Assembly (NCBI GenBank): GCA_916613615.1
Contig: OU744730.1
Coordinates: 20,896,406-20,960,405, forward strand
DNA length: 64,000 nucleotides
DNA from: Steromphala cineraria
Lineage: Eukaryota; Mollusca; Gastropoda; Trochida; Trochidae
Direction: 5' to 3'
This document shows positions 57,403 through 64,000 of the stretch, piece by piece (positions within the stretch are counted from its first letter, which is position 1; every line of letters starts with the position of its first letter). The notes beneath the pieces are model-generated. The model was not told the origin of the DNA, did not search any database, and saw nothing but the letters and a program-made list of their open reading frames with translations. Both the position numbers and the translations under genes were made by a program.

Positions 57403-58690
57403 TTGGACTGATAGGTCTTGATATTACCATAGATCTAGACTTGTATCCATGAACTTGGACATAGTCTTACACTTGTTTTTGTGGACGTCCTCAAATATAC
57501 CTTTCGTCAGGAAACCTTAAAATGAACTTGTATCTTGTATTAAGGAACCTCTACATTGAATGAGATCTAAGCTTGTGTTTTGATAAACCTTTTGATGAAT
57601 AGGTCTTAAATTTTGTCTTTATTTATTAACCAAAAATTGGATATGGTCCTAAACTTTTCCTATCTTGTATTGATGGAAATTATTCTAAACATGTATTTTG
57701 TATAAAAAAATCTTGGTTTTGGTGTGATCCTAAACTTCTATATTATGTTAATGAAGCTAACCATTTACATGTTTCAAAGTTGTATCTTGTCCTAAAAGGG
57801 GTGTAGAGCTCCTTTACTTAAATGTTATCAGCGCTATGATAAACTTAAGAAATTGTTTGAACATGTGCAATATTGAATTATGAAATAAAATCAAGATCTA
57901 CATAATTTTAAAATATGATTTTGAGATTCCAATTTGTTGCTTCTGTATTGGGAATATATGAAGACTGACTTGAAAACATTTAAAATCAATTATTTTACAT
58001 CAAATTATATGATATTCCAAAAATGTTATCATATTGAATTATAATACATAAAAATACCTCACATAACTCGTTTTGATATAAATTTATGATTAAAGATTAA
58101 CTTATTTTGTGTCTTTTTGATGAATGTTTCATCCAAAGTAATTCAAACTATTTTTTATTTTTTATTTTAACATCAGATTTGTTCATAATCAACTAGTAAT
58201 GAGATGTCTCTTGAAAAAAAAGAAATTGTTGCATAATAGAAAACGGATCCATATTATATTTTTTAAAAATCAAAATACATTTCAGATGAGGAAGACAGAT
58301 AAATGAGAAATTTTATATAACTAATCCTGACCAATTAGTTAACAAACACATTATTGTCTCTTTAACAATGTTACAATCATGAAGTATTTACAAAAATGTT
58401 GTATAACTTGTTGAAGTATTTTTTCCTTTCAACAAGTGATGTTATTTCCCCATTAAATTGTAGGTTTTAATGACTTTTTGTTAAGCAATTTTGCATTTAT
58501 ATTTGAAAAAAATCTTTTTATATGTCGAACCAGAAAATGTTTCAAAATAAGATATATTTTCACCTACCCCCAACTTAGTTTGTTTATTACATACAAGTGA
58601 AAATTACATTCCCTAACTAAAACAAGAGAGCTTAATTGTTTTTTTCTAACTGATTGGATTGAGAGTAAAAGTAATCTTCTGTTCATGTGT
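57403..58690. other. Decaying repeat margin, then AT-rich
   Basis: 57403-57800 retains loose TTGTATCTTG / CTTAAACTTG words of the preceding repeats. After that it is strongly AT-rich with no supported feature. Confidence 0.5.
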
Positions 58691-58719
58691 TTTTCTGCCA
58701 TATTTTTTCCTGCAAAACA

Positions 58720-59250
58720 AAAGCATCTTGACAGCTCCAAACGGTATGACGCATATTTTCTGGAGAGCCAATTAATTGTCAGTAGAAAAGCGGTGTGGGG
58801 AAAGACTGCTGTGTGTTATACATTCTTGTAATGAGAGGATTTTAATCAGCCTTTCTCTAAACATCAGGCCGGGGATTGAAATCTGATCAAGGCCCTGGCA
58901 CCAGCATTAGTAAAATCCCCCCAGCTCCATATTGTAGCACTTAATGAGTGATTTGTCTGTTTGGGCTAATTGCCTTGCATATATGCAAAGCAGAGGCGGG
59001 TCTATCGGAGAGGAGAGGAGTGGAGAGAGGGAGAGGGAGGGCTAGGACAGGGCGAGAGGTTCACACCGGGAACAACCAGCCATCGACCCTCACTCATACA
59101 CGATAGCCAAATTACCCTAGCTAGGCCACCGCTAATATTTGAAAAGGCATCACAGACACAAAAGAGTTGCCATTTATTATCGCCAATGCTGATTTCTAAG
59201 GGATGTATAATTAACGTGTCTCTGACGAGCGACAGGGTCTGGTCCAACCA
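58720..59250. promoter_or_regulatory. GC-raised block with possible plus-strand promoter
   Basis: Non-repetitive. A palindromic TATA-like word TGCATATATGCA lies at 58977-58988, followed by a polypurine strip (GGAGAGGAGAGGAGTGGAGA and onward, 59010-59050). If it is a promoter, the candidate exon at 59259 would lie about 250 bp downstream of the start site. No transcript evidence is available. Confidence 0.25.
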
Positions 59251-59258
59251 CTTTTCAC

Positions 59259-59429
59259 ATGGACATTAATCCCAGGCTAAGTGGGTCAGAGGAGTTGCCT
59301 GATCACCCGAGGGAGAGGACTACCCTCTCTACCCCTGTCTGTCTGTCCGTCCGTCTCTGTGTCCTGGATCTATCCCCACTCTCGGACTTACCAAACGATG
59401 ACAGCGACTCTCACAGAGGGAGCCACCAG
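59259..59429 (+). CDS. Candidate first coding exon (weak)
   Basis: An ATG at 59259 opens 57 codons that end exactly at CAG followed by GTAAAT, a fair splice donor, in phase 0. The predicted peptide begins MDINPRLSGSEELPDHPRER, is rich in S, L, P and D, and matches no family I recognise. A second ATG in another frame at 59398, with A at -3, would give MTATLTEGATR to the same donor in phase 2. Composition is GC-raised here, with a CTGT/CCGT run at 59335-59362 that weakens the coding case. No downstream acceptor or partner exon can be identified, so this may be a 5' untranslated exon or nothing at all. Confidence 0.2.
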
Positions 59430-60960
59430 GTAAATGCTTTATCTTTTTTTGACCGGAGTGTTGTGACGGAATCGGTGTGAGTGTGGCTAGACCAGAAGTG
59501 AGTCTCTCTCGTGTGTCGTCTGCTACTGTCTGTGTGGTAGCTCACCCAGCGCGTTGGTAGCCCGCCTGTCCTCACCAGGCTGTGTCGGCGTGTCGGTAGA
59601 GCGCCCTTGCTGATCTAGCTGGCCAGGCCATGCTCTCGTCTCTCACAGGCCAATCTGCAGGTTGCCCTCTACTACAGATAATGTGCCGGCTTCGTTATGC
59701 TGTGACTCGACCAGAATAATAATAGCTCTTGGGCAACAGTTAGCCGACAGAAGCCATCACTGAGAGGGAGATAGCTGACGTCAAACTAATAAATCAATAC
59801 ATAGCCTGGATTACGCTTGATCAGACTTAATCTGCTCATGTTTTATAACTTTCTTAGAAATTCTTGGAGGATAGAGGTCCATTTGTTGCTCGTCCGGGCG
59901 CTTGGGGCAGCACCTTAGATCCACCGGTCAGTCTCTTATCTCCATTGGTCAAAGGTCCGGTGCTATATGACAGCGCAATACGGTACTTATTCCATGGGGC
60001 ATGGGTTATTCACAGGTTAACTAACAGCTCCAGACAGCTGATACCAGACAGTTATCGATTGATAAGTTTTTTGCTTTTTAAAAATGGTGCCTTCAAAAGG
60101 AAGAGGGTTTGAGGCGTACATTAATACCATGATAAGAAGGCCTTATCTTGTTTTCTCCTGTTTCAAGTCATGTCGAGAGCTGTAATCTTTAGTGTAAAGT
60201 TCTGCCCGACACTTGTCATGCTTGGACTGGCCTTATGGGTCAAGTTTCCAGATTAAAAAGCTTTTATTTATCTGCCGATCAGGATAGCAAATTTGTGCAT
60301 GTAACGCAGCCAGCTGCAGACACGTTACAAACGATTCTGAATAATCACGCTTGACACAATGCTCTGATGGTCGCTGATGATGACTTCAGGTTGGTAATTT
60401 GCATGGGCAAGGATCAAGACCGTCTCCTATGTTTTTCATCCGTCTGATTCGCTCTCCATGTTTGATATAAACGTTGACGCTCCCCTCCCCATATAAACTT
60501 AACAATGTGGAAACTGTCCCCCTTCGATGACCGTGTCTTTGAGATTGTAGCACGTTACAACACTACACATAATTTCCTAGTCACTTTTGTTAAGTTGGAG
60601 GCCCCGGGCTCCCAGCTGTGGCTAAGAAATTCTCTGACCACCGAGAACAATACAACTTGATTCAGGGATTAACGCAAGGGGGATTACATCCACACTAATT
60701 ACTGCTTCCTTTGAATTATTCTTAATGAATATTTCACTCCACTGCCCCGGGCTAATGAAATGCCCCGTGCAACTTGTGTAACTAAGATTAATTAAAAGTG
60801 CTTTTCTTTCTCATTTGACAGGCTTTTGTATAGTGAGGCAAACAGTAGCCCTAGCCTTACTGGCCGGGACCAATCATTTGTAGTTAGTTGTTGGTTGAGA
60901 TAGGCCGCTGTCTCTTCGATGGGATGCTTCTGTGAATTGTTTGGATTTACCCTGCTTGGA
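59430..60960. promoter_or_regulatory. Extended complex block (CNE candidate)
   Basis: About 1.5 kb of balanced non-repetitive sequence, stop-dense. It contains a DR1-like TGGTCAAAGGTCC at 59945, TAATTACTGCTTCC near 60698 and GATTAATTAAAAG near 60786. The 82-codon plus frame at 59864-60112 is unrecognised. Inferred to be regulatory from composition and motif content. Confidence 0.37.
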
Positions 60961-62640
60961 TATCAGTGGATTTAGTGATCTCTTTACATTCTGAACTAAA
61001 TATTATCTTGAGGTAAGAGTTGGGATCTGACCTTTTGTATTTTGGTATCTTTTTTCATTGAATTTTGAAAACAAGAATCTTTTTGTAAATAACTATTTTG
61101 AAATTGGTGATGAATATGTTATTGATTTAATTTTAAAAAGAGACTGTTTCTGCTTGGATTATTGCAGTTATTTATTTTTTTGGCTCATTAATATGAAAAG
61201 TAAAAAGCGTTTATGAAAATGATATTCATAAATTTTAGTTTCTTTTGTCTGAGTTTGGTTATTAATATATCATAAATACCTTGACGTAAATTAATGATAT
61301 TTTCTAAATAATTTTATTGTTGCGTCAAGTTTACATTTGATTAAAAAAAGGTGATTTAATGTAGTTGTCAGCAATGGCATCATTATGTAATGTAGATCTA
61401 GAGAATAATTATTATACATTCTCTTCAATATCATTGTTTATGCAGGCAATATTTCTTACATTCATTTCAAGCTTAATTGTGTTTATTTTACTATTTCAGT
61501 GTTGTAATCAACACATTTATTATTTGTTTTCACGTAAATATGAATTTCATAATTTTATTAACTTTGTGATTTAATAAACTTGATTGAAAAATTTTAATCA
61601 AATGTGTAACTAGCATTATTGTCTATATAATTAACATAATATATATAACTGAGAAGTTTTTTTATCACGGAGTATTATAATTAATTATGAAAAAAATGAA
61701 TTTGAAGTTGAAAATATTTTTAATGCTAGTACTTCTGACAGTAATTCATTAATATGATATAAAATTTTAAGAAGTTATCTAAATCAATACAATGCATACA
61801 AAATTTCTCTTAAGATATTTCATTTCATAATTAGTTGTAATAGATAGCAGTAATTGTTATGAATTCAATGCAAAAGGTGTACCTTTCATTTATTAGACAC
61901 ATAACACGCAATGCTTTGACAGAATATTAACATCGCCACGTAAGTTCTCCCATAACTAATATATATTCACACCATCAGGGAAATAATACATATTATCATT
62001 TTTCTAATCAGCATGAAATCATGTAGTCTTTCAGACTGGAGCTTTTAATAAGTATTTAACATATATATCAATTTATCTTTGGAGGAAAATGGTATAAATT
62101 AGCAATAATGAGGTGGATATATTGCAACATTATGTCAGAAATAAATTATTAATATTAATGAAAGGCGTGCAACATTTCATCAAGAAATGAACAATGGCTA
62201 ATTCGGTGTACTCAGTATAATTGAATATTTGATTGAGGGAAAAACTATAATAGTAGAAAAACGCATTATGATATTCATTTCCCTGTTGAGTGTTCGGCAG
62301 CTTGATGAAGCTTTAACAGGGAGAGAGTTAACAGTGAAAGGTAAATTGGTATGTAAAACAATACAGTAATTGTATTATAAGTTAATTTGAGTAATTTTAC
62401 TGTTTTGGGGGAATATGATATAATGGACTGGAACAGGATTTTCCAAAGTTTTCATCTTTAATATTCATGATAAAATTATCAAGAATTTGACCAATGATAT
62501 AAGTACCAAAGTATTCACCAATCTTCATCTTGTAAATATTTGATACCTGAGAAAGTAAGTAAAAGTATAATTATGTTTGTATTAGAGCTCTGTGCTTAGC
62601 TATTGTCTCAGAAGGTTATGTAACCAAAGGCAAATATGTT
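60961..62640. other. AT-rich stretch with no supported gene
   Basis: Strongly AT-rich with many TAATTA and ATTAAT words. No exon, RNA gene or ordered repeat. Confidence 0.5.
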
Positions 62641-63295
62641 TGAAGTAACTTATGCAAGATAAAGCCCTTGATTGTTGCGAGATCTCCCAAGTGTGAAGGC
62701 ATGTTGCCATGGTAGGCAATGATCGAGAGGACAATGTTTGCTCCTAATTACTAGAAACAGGGAATCACTCTCACGCCGGCCATAGATTTTGAAAGGTTGT
62801 GTAATTGTTTGAAAAAATTAATTGAGGACAAATTCCTGGCGGGGACAGTGGATGTAGAGAGAGGAATGGCCATGTAGGCATGTAGGGTGACCATGAGACA
62901 TTTCATGTAACAAGTGTCTAGCGGTCCCCTAATCAGCCGGGCCCTGCGAAATTACCCCGGTATTCCTGCTCAAACAAATCATTAACACATGGAGGAGAGA
63001 GGGATAGCCTGGCTCTCACCTCCCGGCTGGTCAGACCAAAGAAAAGTGAAAATGAGAGGTCAAAAAGTCATTTCCCATCTTAACAAAGCATCTTGCTATC
63101 CACTGCGCAACTAAGCAAGCTCTCGCCCTATAGCACCTGTAGAGGCCTTGTCTGGCCAAATTGTAATTAGTGATTTGCATACGACACGGTTGAACGAGGG
63201 CGAGACTTCTGTCCTGGACAGCGATGAGAGAGCCAGGGGTACAAGCCTCTCCCTCCTCCCTCTACTCCCTTACTTGCCTCCTCTCTCTGCTGATT
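62641..63295. promoter_or_regulatory. Complex non-coding block upstream of possible promoter
   Basis: Balanced non-repetitive DNA. GTTGCCATGGTAGGCAAT at 62703-62720 is a partly inverted repeat resembling an RFX X-box with a mismatched right half. Pyrimidine-rich strips CTCCCTCCTCCCTCTACTCC lie at 63250 near the proposed promoter. Confidence 0.35.
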
Positions 63296-63308
63296 AATGC
63301 TTGTTGTG

Positions 63309-63459
63309 TATAAGTAGCCTCACGCCTCGACTTGGCTGTCTCTCTAACTTCATTACGCCCTCATCGCAACTCATTTTCTTTGATTTATCCTCGGATCACG
63401 GAGCAGTGGACATAGCTGTGTGTGTGTGTATGGACTCCTCTCTCAGTTTCTTGGACAGG
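63309..63459 (+). promoter_or_regulatory. Possible TATA promoter and first exon (weak)
   Basis: GTATAAGTAG at 63308-63317 resembles a TATA box. About 120 bases downstream an ATG at 63430 opens MDSSLSFLDR and stops at 63459 immediately before GTAAGTAAG, a strong donor, in phase 0. A short TG run lies at 63417-63429. The peptide is too short to identify. The arrangement (TATA-like word, pyrimidine-rich initiator region, ATG, strong donor) is suggestive but could occur by chance. Confidence 0.25.
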
Positions 63460-64000
63460 GTAAGTAAGAGTCTCGACTGTTCTGCATGAGTGCCCGGGAC
63501 CTTTACATCTATAGGACCCGTGTAACCTGTACCCATCTCACGCCACTGTTACCCTTGCAGTGTTACCCTCTCGCCTGTGTTACCCACTCTCTGTTCAGCC
63601 CATTCAAGCAAAGGAAGTTTACTTTTGTGCTATCACGTCTGCTCCTTATGAAAGAAGCAGACACGTTTTTGCAGCCATTATTTACTATAACTGCCAGACT
63701 TGATTCTGGAAGTTCTCTTGGACTGCTTGAAGGAGGGGCTTGAGCTACTGGCTTCTGCTACCCATTTGGATGTTTGGGTTTCGCTAGCACTATTATATAA
63801 CGCCCCTAATCTGATTGTACATGCCTGTTAGGCATTTTACTCTTGCCAGAAACTTGAGAAAGTTCATCAGAAGGCTGGATGAACAAGCAGGCTGACAGGT
63901 ATACACACACATTTGACTGGCACAAGCTAAACTTGCCTCTGCCTCTCTGCAAAACGCTTCTGTCTACCACCATTACATCCTCAACCGATCCGGGTAAAAA
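63460..64000. other. Balanced region at the right edge
   Basis: Would be intron if the exon at 63430 is real. An 85-codon stop-free plus frame at 63486-63743 matches no known family. A short CA run lies at 63903-63910. The window ends here. Confidence 0.35.

Overview
This window reads as eukaryotic nuclear DNA that is overwhelmingly non-coding. It is AT-rich, and the longest stop-free stretches (about 100-130 codons) are unrecognisable or lie inside tandem repeats. I see no bacterial-style operon, rRNA, intact tRNA gene or CRISPR array. Several features point to a marine lophotrochozoan, most likely a bivalve mollusc: an AGGTCA-rich long tandem repeat of a kind I associate with molluscs, tRNA-headed SINEs with intact A and B boxes, many short non-autonomous DNA transposons, and large perfect-looking palindromes. 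The taxon is inference; a database search would settle it.

Layout: 1-1.17 kb is a ~434-bp-period repeat loaded with nuclear-receptor half-sites. From 2.7 to 10 kb lies AT-rich DNA with three occurrences of one MITE family, in two orientations, and recurring YY1-like motifs. 10.31-13.04 kb is a 24-copy, 114-bp satellite with a local 228-bp higher-order period. 13-23 kb alternates AT-rich filler with compositionally complex candidate regulatory blocks, a 144-bp hairpin, MITEs and a SINE. 23.5-23.9 kb is a G-rich minisatellite. 25.4-28.7 kb is dense in mobile elements: SINE, hAT-like MITE, 158-bp hairpin, CRE motif and nested MITE. 29.6-33.7 kb holds more repeats, a second hAT-like element with an 8-bp target duplication, and an 834-bp insertion carrying three perfect CRE palindromes and a ~150-bp hairpin. 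Its boundaries can be read because a repeat copy in the same array preserves the uninterrupted sequence. 35.3 kb is a 60-bp minisatellite open in both strands. 39.5-40.9, 44.3-46.2, 47.8-52.2, 53.4-54.1, 58.7-60.9 and 62.6-63.3 kb are GC-raised complex blocks rich in homeodomain, POU, E-box and nuclear-receptor type words, as expected of regulatory DNA around a developmental gene.

Two weak candidates for plus-strand first exons, each an ATG ORF ending at a consensus-like splice donor, occur at 59.26-59.43 kb and 63.43-63.46 kb. If real, the window is the upstream or first-intron regulatory landscape of a gene continuing to the right. No complete protein-coding gene can be supported.
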